Source: Diphasiastrum complanatum
Taxonomy: Eukaryota > Streptophyta > Lycopodiopsida > Lycopodiales > Lycopodiaceae
Assembly (NCBI GenBank): GCA_029204225.1
Contig: CM055095.1
Location: 68,304,305-68,368,304, forward strand
Direction: 5' to 3'
Length of the DNA: 64,000 bases
Shown here: positions 20,230 through 31,662 of the stretch, in pieces
How positions within the stretch are numbered: the stretch's first letter is position 1
Layout of the letters: each line of letters begins with the position of its first letter
Made by a program: the position numbers and the translations under genes
Notes under the pieces: generated by a model
Database searches by the model: none
What the model saw: only the letters and a program-made list of their open reading frames with translations
Told to the model about the DNA's origin: nothing

Positions 20230-23203
20230 CATCAATGCTAACATGGCCTCCTCATCCTCTGAAGACTCTGGTGCCAAACATGTCATCCAGCGTGACATTC
20301 TTGAGGCCACACAAATCTGGCCTCTATCCTCTGACACTTTGATCCAACCATGGCTACAGACAACCGGTCCACTTCGAGGCAATGGGTTTTTACCTGGTGC
20401 TCAGGATTAACGCAGACTCGATGGTCACCATTGGCATTATGTCCGGTGATCGTCAACCCATCTCCCATCGCCACGCCAAAATTCTAATTAAACCTTCGTC
20501 ACCCAAACCGCACCAGAAATCCCCATACAGACTAACAATGGTTACTTGATAGAAGCTATCACGGAACCCGTCATTCAGGAGGCTGTGCATCTGTTGAATA
20601 ACTTTCTGGTTATTTCAATATTTTGCAATGACAGAATCCAGTCTAAGCTGTTGAGTCAGATAGTGGAATCCTTTCTGGAATTCCCTGGTCTCTCAGTTGT
20701 GCCATACGATTGGCATAGCTTACTCATTCAAGAAGCAGGCCCCTTGTTGTGTAACTTTGCTTGCGCACTTCTCGAGGCAAAGGTGTGCGGTTTCCAATGC
20801 TCATCCCATTTGTCTACCCTCGTGCCACACACTAACCTTTATCCGCCATCTCAAGCATCCACCTCCTCCGAACCTGTAGTTATTAACACAATGGCCAGCA
20901 AATGAATGCGTGGCGCTGCCTCTACATCCACATCTCCACCTGCTACCCGAAGACGTCCCTCCACTACCGCACTAACCAATGCATCAACCACCGCCACTTC
21001 TTCTTCCGTGCAATCCCCCACTCTGATTTCTGTTGTTGCTACCTCTCTTCCTGTCCATCCACATCCGTTTCTTCTATTGATACCACTCCTATTTCTCTTC
21101 CAGTATCCACTACTCCATCCATCACCATCGCATCTTCCATCACTCATGCCGCCACCGTTGCTTCCATTCCATTCAATCTTTCTAATTCTCAATTGTCTCC
21201 CGACACTCTGGCGTGGATGCAAGTCATCAATTTTTCACTCCCACGCCAGAAACTTTCTGCTCCATTCTCACCTTCTTCCATACTCCACACCACCCTCCAG
21301 TTCCCTTTTGTTCCTCCCATCCTCTCGTTCAGACAAACCGTCCTCACCCCTATTTCCACAGTTGCTTCTCAAACCCCACCCGCTTCGCCAACAAAGGTTG
21401 TCGAGGGCAACCAACCGTTGCCTTATGACACATTTGTCCAAACAGTGTTTGTACCATCGCTAGATCGGACTGATCCTACCACCCCAGATGGCATCAGGTC
21501 CAATGAAAACCTGATAGAAGACAATGGCGACGGTACTCCACAAGTCGTCGGGCCCGATACAACACAAGCCCCTGCTAGTGCCAGTGTACCTGTGGGAGCA
21601 AACTCTGGGGAAATACGTCCTGGATGCGGTAGCGACCAAAGCCATTCTGGAAAACAGGGTACTACATATGGCAACGAGTAACACAGTTGTGAGCATACCT
21701 CACCAAGCTGCAGCAAGAGCTGATTTTGGCTCAACAACATGAACAAGCAGGACACCAGGAGATTGCCAAGCCTCAACAACTATATCCAAAACCTCTCCAA
21801 ATCCTTGACTGAGGCATCCACGAAGGTGCAAGAGCTTCAATCTGAAGCATCCCAACGACTTGCTCCCATCTAGGTGCAACTAAACCTTTTGGAAGTAGAG
21901 AATACGCACCTGGGGACGGAGGTCAAAGCCCTACAAGAAGAAAAGCTCGTCTGGTTAGCTCAACCTGCACCGGACACAAGGCCGCTTTCTCAATTAGAAT
22001 TGAATCTTCTACGACGTCAGGTGTAGGTTTATAGCCAAACCTTATATAGCTACCAGACAGAGTTCAACAAATATCGGACAAGCGCAATGCACGAGCTCGC
22101 CCAGGCCAAGCAAGCCCTCAAGGACTGCCAAAAATTTATAAAAACGAAGGCCCAGCCCACCCCCATGGTAATTCCACCACCACCTACTTTTGACGCTGCA
22201 CAGGCCAGTACAAGCCAAGACCAGAGCCAGTAGGCAACAGGGGGATTTCAACAAGATCAAGGGTCCGAAGGCCAGGACCAAGGGCAGACGGAGACGGCTG
22301 CTGAGACGCGAGACCAGGGCCAAGGCGCAACTACCAACCAAAGCCAAACCACATCATCCAAAGGTTCGCACACGATATCTGCCAACCGGGCCTTCCGAAG
22401 ACCAAAGTCCATGGAGGAGAAAATCAACGAATTTCTATCAAAGTATCCCCACGAGTCATCAAGAGACGGCTGACAGATATCGTTTTCTGCTCAGACAATC
22501 AAGGGCAACGAACTGCAAGTAGTACCCACCCTCCAACCACAACTTGAGTGGTGTCGACAGTTGTTCAAAAGAGACCCTACGGCCATTAGGGCCTACGTGA
22601 CGAGTCCACAACAATTACGGGTGAATGCGCACTTCCTGCCATGTCCACAAAGATCCAAATGGGCGGAATGCGGCACCCCTCTGGACAAGATCACACTGCA
22701 GAATTTTAATTGGCCGGCAATACCATCAGAATATGGGTGGACTATGGATGTAGAAGCCAGAAGGGCTTTCACCACGTTCGCCAACCAATATATCAGTTGC
22801 CTTGATCCAACAGTCCGTGCGGCAACCACTTATGTCCGAGACTTGGAATATCTGATGGGGATCGAAACTAAATGGGACAATTTTCTCCCATCCATATTCT
22901 TTGATGTTAATAAGGTGCCACCTTCAGACAAAATCGCAGATCAGCTACCAATAGCTCGTGTTTATTACCGAGCTGCGATTTAGGGTGATCCATGGACACG
23001 CCGATTCCAAACATGGGTCGACCAAGATTGGCTATGGGGGGCCCACAAGTCTCTTCACACGCCAAAGGACTTGAAGAAATTGGATCGCCTCAACTTTATG
23101 GAGGACGTCACCACCTACCTCATCCAACAAAGGCGGGCGAAGAAAACGCTCTACTAAACCGGCAGAGTGCCGAGGAACCGGCATTACTTCAGGTCGTGGG
23201 TCC
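20230..23203 (+). pseudogene. gag-like long ORF downstream of gypsy pol (broken)
   Basis: Several frames that would join into one protein of roughly 950 residues. It opens MASSSSEDSGAKHVIQRDIL near 20243, has a helical segment (YLIEAITEPVIQEAVHLLNN, about 20550-20760), a Ser/Thr/Pro-rich linker (20900-21460), then coiled-coil stretches (VENTHLGTEVKALQEEK, FNKYRTSAMHELAQAKQALK), a Gln/Asp-rich segment (QDQGSEGQDQGQ), and a folded-looking C-terminal part (PTAIRAYVTSPQQLRVNAHF, WTMDVEARRAFTTFANQYIS, FQTWVDQDWLWGAHKSL). I see no zinc knuckle. I do not recognise the fold; a gypsy gag is my best guess. A counterpart stands in the same place at 59131-61850. It is cut by an LTR at 23204. Confidence 0.5.
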
Positions 23204-23899
23204 TGTTGGGGGTATTCCCAACAAAGTGTAAATAAATAAAATCATCCAATAAAATGTGTTGCAAGGGCATGACATCCTGCGCGCATAAGCCCATGGCCCA
23301 ATGAGCACGCAAGTAAAGTTCTAAATAAAATAAACTTGACTTGGGCCTTGGATCAAGTTGGGTCCAAGATAAATGCATAGGATCAGTGTGAATATCAGCC
23401 AATAGGATTGAGGGGCAAGGGCCTTCCCCATTTTATAAAAAGACACCATTTGTACACTATTTTCATGCTTAATGAGAAGGAGGAAGCTCTACCAATTTTG
23501 GAAGAGAAGCATCCTCATTTGCAATTCAATGCTTGCTATTGCTCTTGTTGTCTTCAATTGCTTTCAAGTTTATGTTTTTTTGTTTCAATACTTTATGTTT
23601 CTCCTTTAGCAAGTATAATGTGCATTTGAGCTAACCTCCACCCTCCCTCTATCTCTCTCTTCTATCTTCTTTTCCCTCCATCTTTTCTAATCATCCCCTT
23701 CCTTTCACCTACAATCATGATGAATGTTAGTGTAGAGTAGTAGAGTTAAGGGAGAGTAGTGTTAGTGGTGAGTAGAGTTAAGGGAGAAAGTAAAAAACTA
23801 ACTAAAAATAGCATCTATACAAAGTTAGGTACCTATCCAGTGATCTAACCCAGGTTGACAAGCGGGAGGGCTATACTACGCAAGATCTTCGACCCTACA
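23204..23899 (+). repeat. LTR, 696 bp (family TGTTGGGGGTATTCCC)
   Basis: It begins TGTTGGGGGTATTCCCAAC and ends GATCTTCGACCCTACA, with a TATA box in CATTTTATAAAAAGAC near 23430. Two more copies lie at 24228-24839 (left-truncated) and 29224-30019. It interrupts the gag-like frame on its left. The 5-bp flanks (GGTCC / TAAAT) do not match, so it is not a simple solo LTR in one target. No PBS follows. Confidence 0.75.
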
Positions 23900-24227
23900 T
23901 AAATAGCTACTAGGTAGAGTTCAATAAATATCGGGCAAGCGCAACTCACGAGCTCGCCCAGGCCAAGCAAGCCCTCAAGGCATGCCAAAAATTCATGGAC
24001 ATGAAGGCCCAGCCCACTTTCGTGGTAATTCCACCGCCACCAATTTTTGACGCTGCACAGGCCAGTACCAGCCAAGATCAAAGCCAGCAGGGTAGCAAGG
24101 GATTTAATCAAGATCAAGGGTCTGAAGGCCAAGATCAAGGGCAAACAGATACAGCTGCTGAGACGCGAGACCAGGGCCAAGGCGCATATACTAGCCAGAG
24201 CCAAGCCACATCATTCAGAGGTTCAGA
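23900..24227 (+). pseudogene. second copy of the gag-like coiled-coil/Gln segment
   Basis: This repeats 22036-22367 with moderate divergence: FNKYRASATHELAQAKQALK, KFMDMKAQPTFVVIPPP, ASTSQDQSQQGSKGF, NQDQGSEGQDQGQTDTAAE. It starts right after the LTR at 23899 and ends in another LTR at 24228 across a short shared GAG-TTGGG-like sequence. It is the only coding sequence between the two LTRs. Confidence 0.8.
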
Positions 24228-24839
24228 GTTGGGTCCAATTTTGGACTCACATGAATCTTGTGATTTCCAATGTACTTTTTGTGGACCCTTGGATCAAGTT
24301 GGGTCCAAGATGAATGGATAGGATCAATGTGAATATTAGCCAATAGGATTGAGGGGCAAGGGCCTTTCCCATTTTATAAAAAGGCACCATTTGTACACTA
24401 TTTTCATGTTTAATAGAGAGGAGGAGACTCTACCATTTTGAGAGCTCAAGCATCCTCATTTGCTAATCACTCTTGCTTATGCTATTGTTGTGGTTTGCTT
24501 GTTATTTCCATTTCCCATGCTTTTTATTTATGCTAGTTAAGGTTTTTCCATAAGCAATGACATTGAGCATTTGAGCTAACCTCCATCTCATCTCTCTCTC
24601 TTTCTCTCTTCTCTTCTCTCTTCCTCTCCTTTTCTATCCCTTTCCTTCACCCAAATCATGATGAATGTTAGAGTAGAGGAGTAGAGTTAAGGGAGAGTAG
24701 TGTTAGTGGTGAATAGAGTTAGGGAGGACGTAGAAAACTAACTAAAATTAGCATCTATGCATAGTTAGGTACCTATCCAGTGATCTAATCCTTTTTGACA
24801 GGCGAGAGGGCTATACTACGCAAGATCTTCGACCCTACA
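24228..24839 (+). repeat. left-truncated LTR of the TGTTGGGGG family
   Basis: It lacks the first ~215 bp compared with 29224-30019 and starts inside the LTR at TTGGGTCCAATTTTGG. It then runs through the TATA region (CATTTTATAAAAAGGC), a CT-rich stretch, and the end GATCTTCGACCCTACA at 24839. By eye it differs from the LTR at 23204 by several percent, so the pair are not recent products of one insertion. Confidence 0.75.
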
Positions 24840-24844
24840 ACAAT

Positions 24845-26373
24845 TTCTGCAACTCTTGCTTGATTAGCTTTGTGTAGTTCGGGTTGCAACGGTAGTAATG
24901 ACTCACCTTGGGGACTGCTCCTTCCACCAAGGGTATGGTGTGTTGGACTACAGTTGGTGGAATGCCCTTAAAATCACTATAACTCCAGACAAAACAATCT
25001 TTATACTCCACCAACAATGATCGTAGTCTCTTGAATTGTGTGGACGTTAACTGCTCTCCCACATGCACTATCTTTTCTTCTTCTCCTAGCTCGGCAAGGT
25101 TCATCGGTTGTGTTTGCGCAGGTCCTTCGAAGACTTATTCCGTTGGGTTCTCGTTGGGCTTGCGGCATCATAATTACCACGTCATCCAAGGTGTAATTCT
25201 TGAAAGTCTCAGGCATCTCGTGAATTGGAGCTCGTCGAGATTTCTCTTTCAGCATATCGATCTTAGCCCGACTGGTCATCTTTTTGTTTTCTGTCATCTG
25301 AGTAGAGGATGATGTTGTATCTGAGTCCATCTTGATTGACTTCAAGGAATCCAACATCTTATTTTTGTCTTTTTTTGTCATCTTGGTGGATTCATCCTTG
25401 TTGTCTTTCATCGAAACTGGCATGACATTCGCCTCGTGGTTGCGAATATCAATATCCTCTATAGCTATAGCCTCTTCAGGTAGATCACTCCATCGAATCA
25501 CCTGGTTGTAGCGTTGTTTCAACTGATTCTTGTTACTCACAGGTGTCTTTGGTGGATCGATCCTTGAGACTTTCGCCATAGCAGACTTTTGCAGCGGTTG
25601 AGCTGGTACTTTCTTGATTCCGTAACAATCTGGGTCCATGTGGTGTAGGACTTACTCATCAATCAGCTCAATCTCCTCATTATAAGTTAGAGCATGTTGC
25701 CAAGGGACTAAATCATCGACCACTGGGTTCTCAATGGGTTCCGCTGATAGCCATGCTACGTTTAACATTTTCATCCCACATGTGATAGGTGTGTCCATAG
25801 TGTAACATTTGGGTGAAGATGTGCTGGGTTCAGGATCTTATTTATATTGACATGCTTGTCAGTCAATAGTTGCTAATGCATCCATCCATCTCACGACATC
25901 CGTTTCTGAATCATAGTGACCACGCTTGGCTAGCCTTGGGCAATCAATCATGTGATCTGTCGTGGATGATCCGTCATCAACTTTGGGTGCAATGGGTTTC
26001 ATCGCCCATGTGGTTGAATCAACCTTTACAACATGTTCTTTGTTCTCAAAGGTGAGTTTTCCCATACCCCAGTTGTGTACTACTTGCGCAGTTCTCAACC
26101 AAGGTCTTCCCAGTAACAGACGGTATGCAGCTGGAGATAAGTTATATCCATGACTACAAAAGTGATCACAAACTACATGCCTGCTATTTTTATGTTGTTC
26201 CATCTACTGCGTGTGTAACTTTGTCATTTGTTCCATCAGCAGATTTGTTGATATATTGGATGCATTGGACGATGATGCTACCAAGGGAGTTGGATTATGG
26301 GTGGTCAAATATGATTCATTGTTTGAACCCTTGTCTTCTGCCCTAATGGCATCTTCCATTGCTTCTTGCAATG
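24845..26373 (-). pseudogene. Tat-like gypsy protease-to-RT fragment
   Basis: Read downwards: EAMEDAIRAEDKGSNNES, the end of the retropepsin AYRLLLGRPWLRTAQVVHNW, KLTFENKEHVVKVDSTTWAM, STTDHMIDCPRL, MLNVAWLSAEPIENPV, a Ser/Lys-rich linker (SKNDKMxDSLKSIKMDSDTT-like), FKNYTLDDVVIMMPQAQREP, and the RT lead-in STQFKRLRSLLVEYKDCF, VVQHTIPLVEGAVPKVSHYY and IKQELQKLL. The RT palm, RNase H and integrase are absent, because an LTR begins at 24839. Stops and frameshifts separate the pieces. The upstream edge at about 26373 is a copia LTR start, so a copia probably inserted into this gypsy. Confidence 0.85.
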
Positions 26374-27691
26374 TGTGAAAGATTCAACTAGTTTGATCAT
26401 TTTGTCAAAATTTTCATATTCGACATACTGAGGCCAAAACTTGTTTTAGACTTAGAGATTGACTTTTCAAAGTTCATTAGTCTAAATTTCATTTGAATAA
26501 ATACTTTTTGAAAGTGTGGGAAAGTTAGAATGCGATTTTGAGTATATTCAAATTTGAATAGCTGGGTACATTGAATCTAGATCCAAAATAGTAGGGTTTG
26601 CATTTTGGAGGGAAAGCCAAGTGGCTAAATAGGATTTGGACATATTATAAAAGGATGTAACTCATGGAGAGAGTGATCTTCTCTCTTCTCTATCTCGTGT
26701 CATGCTTATACATCATTCAAGTTTGATCAAGTTCTATTAGTGTTTGTATAAAGTCCTCAATCCAAGGATCCGTAAGTTAATTGTGACTATAAGACAATTG
26801 GGGCCCTTATGTGTACATGGTCATAATTAATGGTGGATTCGTATGGGTCTATCAGTGAGTCATTAGGGAACTGGATGACGTGGCCCAGATAGGCTACAGA
26901 GGTGTCCAGTGAGGTGTCACAGTGCACTACTAGTGGTGCATGGGCCTTGGAGGGTATAAGTATACTTGCTGGGCTCTCACTAGTGCATGCTTAATAGCAT
27001 GACCGGTGACAAGATGCTGCTGGTGTGATGCCTCATTCCTCTCTGAGTGATTGATCCATAGCTTGAGGGCTAAATCCGTTCGATCTAGGTTTGGTTGGGT
27101 TGGTTTGTCCACCATCAAGTTCCCTTGTATTGCTTGTGTTTGGCATGCTTATAATAGGATCCTTGGATTGAGGACTTTATATTATCAAGTGTTTTAGGCC
27201 TACAACCAATTATTATGACCATGTACACATAAGGGCCCCAATTCCCTTATAGTCACAATTAACTTACGGGTTGTTGGTCTATGGGTCCCTAGCATGGACA
27301 CGCTACTCGAGACCAGTCATGGACATGACATTCTTCCCCCCTTATTCAAGTTCAGAACTTAAAATAAAGGAGGAAGAATGTCATGCCCATGACTGGTCTC
27401 GAGTAGCGTGTCCACGCTAGGGACCGATAGACCAACAACCCGTAATTTAATTGTGACTGTAAGAGAATTGGGGCCCTTATGTGTACATGGTCACAATTAA
27501 CTTACGAGTTGTTGGTCTACCGGTCCCTAGCGTGGACACGCTACTCGAGACCAGTCATGGGCATGATAGTTTGCATTTTATTTTGTGTGTAGATGCTGTT
27601 TTTTTACATTGGTGAGATTAGTAGTGTATTATTCTTTCTAGCCAAAGATCATTTAAGTGGATTGGATCATAATGATCTAAAATCCTTCACA
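26374..27691 (+). repeat. copia 5' LTR carrying a foldback insertion
   Basis: The inner end is fixed by AAATCCTTCACA at 27691 next to a PBS. The likely start is TGTGAAAGATTC at 26374, where the gypsy relic ends. A TATA box (ACATATTATAAAAGG, about 26643-26657) fits an LTR promoter. An inverted-repeat cluster between about 26749 and 27570 makes this LTR roughly twice its expected length. Confidence 0.55.
27217..27492. repeat. 276-bp near-perfect palindrome (foldback)
   Basis: The arms 27217-27337 and 27372-27492 (121 bp each) are reverse complements with few mismatches (GACCATGTACACATAAGG... against ...CCTTATGTGTACATGGTC). The 34-bp centre is itself partly palindromic (AAGTTCAGAACTT). In each arm a purine tract AGGAAGAA is followed by TGTCATGCCCATGAC, which looks like a gypsy PPT/LTR start facing outward. 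A partial third copy of the left arm follows (27491-27567), and a related inverted piece lies at 26749-26830. Confidence 0.85.
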
Positions 27692-27703
27692 TGGTATCAG
27701 AGC
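27692..27703 (+). other. primer binding site (initiator Met-tRNA type)
   Basis: TGGTATCAGAGC directly after the LTR end TTCACA. It sets the orientation of the copia whose gag and protease remnants lie at 28125-29165. The 420 bp between PBS and gag holds no gene. Confidence 0.88.
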
Positions 27704-28124
27704 TTGTGTTTCAGGTTATAAAGGAGAAAATCACATCTATCAATTATTTAGTGAAGATATCAAGTCTAGGGCATGCTAGAGAGGATTCTACACCAAAATC
27801 AACTTTTTGCTTTTGTAGATTAGATCTTTTGTAGATCAAAATCCTATATAGTTTTATAAACTTGATCAAATCCAATTTTTCATTCCAGATACTAGATTTC
27901 GCTGATTTCTGGATCATTGGATCAGCCTAAGTGGTGACTAATAGATTGCATATCAAATTTTCAGCATTTGAATGTAGATTTGGAATAGTCAATTTTTTGT
28001 GATTTTGTCAAAACCCTAATTTTGATTGGATTTCTAGAGAGTGAGGTTGTTGGACTTCATTGCTCACTAGGAAACAACTTAACCTATTTAATTAATGTGC
28101 TCATTGGACTAGGCTTACACATGC

Positions 28125-29165
28125 AGGATGCCAGTTGGCTTGGGATTCTTTAAGGAAGCTTTATAAATCTAAGTCTACATCTAGAGTTTTAACTCTAAGA
28201 AGACAAACCTTTTCTTGTATGCAAAAGAAGGATGAAGGTGATCATGCATTTGTTTTGAGGGTTAAGGCACTCAATGATGAGTTAACATGTATTGATGAAA
28301 GCATTAAGGAAGTAGAACTTGTCCAAGTTGGTCTTAATGGCCTGAACATTGGATGATCATGCTAATCTTGTTCAAAGTTTTGCTATTCAAAAGAGTTTTC
28401 CAAGCACGATGGATTTGCAAGAGGTTTTGGTGAATAAAGAGTTTAGGCTTTTATCAAGAGGAGGTGCATCTACTACATCTCAAGTTGATGGAGAGGAGGC
28501 TATCTTCATCAAAGACAAATTCAAGGGAAAGGGCAAAGGAAAATGGTCCAAGGGTCAAAATCAAGGTGAGCCTTCTACTTTTGTTGGTAAGAAGAAATAT
28601 AGGTCAAAGTTAAAATGCTTTTATTGTGGAATCAAAGGACATTTTGCCAATCATTGCTTCAAGAAGAAGAGAGATCAAGTAGAGAAGCAAACCAATTTAA
28701 CTATTGATGAAGATGGTGTTGATGAGAACAATTGTCAAATGATGCTTTTGTTATGTCATCATGCTTGTTAGCTAATCATGGAGAATTTGATCCTTGGTGG
28801 ATTGATAGTGGAGCTACATCACATATGACATTTCATGAGTATTATTCATCCTTGATGGCTTTTGAAGGTGACAAGAAGGTTATCTACACGGCCAATAATG
28901 GTGAGTGTGCAATCAAAGGGATTGGCACAATTTCTATTTTTTGTATACTAATAGAAATATCAATTTGAATGACGTTTTGTTTATTCCATCTATTACTAAG
29001 AATCTTCTTAGTGTGAGTCAAATGGTTGACAAGGGATTCAAAGTGGAGTTTCTTGGTGATGCTTGTTTGATCAAGAAAGAGGATGAATTGATTGCAAAAG
29101 GGAAGCGACAAGGTAAATTGTTCAAAATTGATGCTTGTGTCTCAACTACAAGTCATTGGAGGTGA
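28125..29165 (+). pseudogene. copia gag and protease remnant
   Basis: Gag: AWDSLRKLYKSKSTSRVLTL, FSCMQKKDEGDHAFVLRVKA, HANLVQSFAIQKSFPSTMDL, then a CCHC zinc knuckle CFYCGIKGHFANHC (about 28617-28658). After a frameshift comes the retropepsin start WWIDSGATSHMTF (catalytic Asp in DSGA, near 28807), then LNDVLFIPSITKNLLSVSQM and GKRQGKLFKIDAC. The N-terminus of gag is missing, frameshifts occur near 28350, 28750 and 28940, and the frame ends at 29165 just before an LTR. It differs clearly from the young copia at 31-37 kb. Confidence 0.88.
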
Positions 29166-29223
29166 TGGCAAAAAGGGAAGTTGCTTTTGGTCTTACTAAA
29201 TCTCATGGGATCAAGAGGGCGTA

Positions 29224-30019
29224 TGTTGGGGGTATTCCCGACGAAGTGTAAATAAATAAAATCGTCCAATAAAATGTGTTGCGAGGACATGGTATCCTAC
29301 GTGTATAAGCCCATGGCCCAATGAGCATACAAGGTAAGTTGTAAATAAAATAATAGGCTTGGGCCCTTTGTAATTAAAATAAAACTTGAGGCCCAAAGTC
29401 AATTTTAAATTTGGAGATTACTTTTTTAGAGTTGGGTCCAATTTGGGACTCGCATGAATCTTGTGAATTTCAATGTACTTTTTGTGGACCCTTGGATCAA
29501 GTTGGGTCCAAGATGAATGGATAGGATCAACGTAAATATTAGCCAATAGGATTTTGGAGCAAGGGCCTTCCCCATTTTATAAAAAGGCACCATGTGTACT
29601 CTATTTCCATGTTTAATGAGGAGAAAACTCTACCAATTTGGAGAGCTAAGCACTCATGCTAATGCTTTTTGTTGTGTGTTTTTAATTGTTTTCATTTCTA
29701 TGTTGTTTTTTAATAGTTATGGTTTCTCCATTAGCATGCACCTTGAGCTTTTGAGCTAACCTCCCCCTCAACTCTCTCTCTCTTTCTCTCTTATCCTTCT
29801 TTCTCTTCTATTCTACCCTTCCCGTTCACCAACAATCATGATTAAGTTAGTTTAGGAAAGTAGAGTTAGTGTGAGTAGTATTAGTGGAGGTAGAGTTAGA
29901 CAAAAAGTAGGGAACTAGCTAAAAGTAGCATCTATGCATAGTTAGGTGCCTATCCAGTGAACTAACCCTTGTTGACAGGTGGGAGGGCTATAACTACGTC
30001 GGATCGAAGACCCTAGACA
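29224..30019 (+). repeat. LTR, 796 bp (family TGTTGGGGGTATTCCC)
   Basis: The longest of the three copies: starts TGTTGGGGGTATTCCCGAC, ends GAAGACCCTAGACA, TATA box CATTTTATAAAAAGGC near 29574. It includes about 100 bp (around 29350-29440) lacking in the copy at 23204. Flanking 5-mers (GCGTA / CCTCA) do not match, and no PBS follows, so it is a lone LTR, perhaps with rearranged flanks. Confidence 0.72.
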
Positions 30020-30919
30020 CCTCAAATGATGCACAAAAAGCTTGGGAAGAAAAGGAGTTTTATGCTTTTGGGATATGTTCACATGAACCTATCCAAAATT
30101 CTTCATTTTTCTCAGTTTTAGCTCAAATCAAAGCTCACACTTTCTCATTAGAGGTTGTTAGCCTCTGTTGATGATGGTTGCAGGCTCTTATAGCTTCTGT
30201 TTGATCAAACAGGACACAATTTGAAGATATTTTTGATTTTTGGCCAAGTTTGATAGGGTCAGCTTTCAAAACTCATAACTTTTGATTGCGGTGTCAGAAT
30301 TCAAAAAAAAAAAATTATACCTCCAGAAAGAGCACAACGACACAAATCTACTCCATTAGACTCAAACGAACATTTGTAGCAAAAGTTACGGCGTTTGGAA
30401 GTTTCTAAAAAAAATTAGGGGTTGTGCGCCCTCATTGTGAGGAAGATGAAGTGGTGTTTGTAAGTGAGTTTCTACTTCCCTCACTTCAAGTTTCATGTGG
30501 TGGAGTGATCTAGACCATTCACCTTGGTTTAAGGAAATCTATTGGCTCATTTTGAAGCAATAGATGGGTGCCACATGTCTTGGCCTCTATTATGTGGTGG
30601 AGATGAAGTTGAAAAGTTGTGAAGTGTAGCACAACTAAGCTGGATTTCATTTATAGGGTCCAAAAATATCAACTTCATTAAGAAACTTCAGCTTGAAGGG
30701 TCCCGTGAATTTTTTGGGTCCACATTTGTGAATTAGGAAAAGGACCAAAAGGAGGAATATTCAAAGATTGCAGGTTTTTTCTTAGAACCCCTCAAACCTG
30801 CATTGTAATTGCTCTCACCTCATGACCTGTTTTGGAGATTCAATTACACAATCTCGATCTACACAAAATTTGGAGCGCTTTGCGTGGCCGCACGAAAATT
30901 TTTAAAATTTGTCCAAGGA
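30020..30919. other. no gene seen
   Basis: Non-coding DNA with a poly-A run near 30306. One short plus-strand stretch after the LTR (NDAQKAWEEKEF) weakly recalls copia gag, but nothing further supports it. It abuts the truncated integrase of the dual-protease gypsy at about 30920. Confidence 0.35.
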
Positions 30920-30954
30920 GATGTAAAGTTGCTACAGTCTTAGCATCGTTCTTA

Positions 30955-30959
30955 ATTGT
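30955..30959 (+). other. target site duplication, left copy (ATTGT)
   Basis: ATTGT immediately precedes the 5' LTR and recurs immediately after the 3' LTR at 36958-36962. Five base pairs is the usual duplication for copia integrase. Confidence 0.95.
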
Positions 30960-31650
30960 TGTGAAAAATTGCCTACATTGGCAAATCTAGCCATGTAGAA
31001 TATTGTACATTTTGTCAATATTGTTTGTTGGTTACTTGAATGGCCAAAGTGCCACTTGTACATACACACCTAAAGTAGGTTACCACGAGTCAAGAGGAGT
31101 GGTTGTGTCTATTTGGTAGTGATTCCTACTTTGTAGGATCTAGACCATGATTTATGATGAGATTTGTACCTACCATGCACCTACCAAGCATGACTCTTGG
31201 ATCTAGACCAGGGTTTTCACATTAGGGCAAGAAAGTGGAGTCTACTTCCTTATTACATGCTGGATTTTCACCTAACTTTGCAAAGGAAGTGTGTTTTACT
31301 ATTTATTTCCATTCTCCATAGTGAGAAGATAGAAACTTTTTGGAGCCTCAAGGAGAAACTCGAGTTTCCTCTCATTGTATGGTGATTACTCTATTTTTCC
31401 AATGAAACCCAGCTTTGGCACTTTGTAAACATTGTCTACAGGCCGTACTACAGCCTTATTTCCACACGTGTGGAGTTGGATTAGACTATTTGATCAATGC
31501 TTTGATTGTCTCTACTTGTTTCCTATCAAGCTGCTAAACTAGATCTTGTTTTCTGATGACTAGTTTCTGATAGATTGTTTAACAAGCATACAATCACCTT
31601 GTGGATCATTCAAAGATCCATTTATGGTCCTTAGTACTGTACTTTTCACA
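30960..31650 (+). repeat. 5' LTR, 691 bp
   Basis: Begins TGTGAAAAATTGCC, ends CTGTACTTTTCACA, so the termini are TGTGAAAA/TTTTCACA, an 8-bp inverted repeat. It contains CCACACGTGTGG near 31472-31483, with the G-box core CACGTG, and GGATCTAGACCA twice (near 31137 and 31198). A 62-codon frame inside (31197-31385) is conserved in both LTRs only because they are nearly identical. Confidence 0.97.
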
Positions 31651-31662
31651 TGGTATCAGAGC
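31651..31662 (+). other. primer binding site (initiator Met-tRNA type)
   Basis: TGGTATCAGAGC abuts the LTR with no gap. The following 620-bp leader (31663-32282) has no gene; it carries another CACACGTGTG at 31813-31822. Confidence 0.95.

Noticed and set aside
20851-21779. Minus-strand and alternative plus-strand frames across the Pro/Thr-rich region
   Set aside because: They are shadows of the low-complexity linker in the gag-like ORF, with no motif.
31197-31385. 62-codon frame present in both LTRs of the young copia (also 36504-36692)
   Set aside because: Identity between the two copies only reflects that the LTRs were copied from one another. There is no motif and no evidence of selection.
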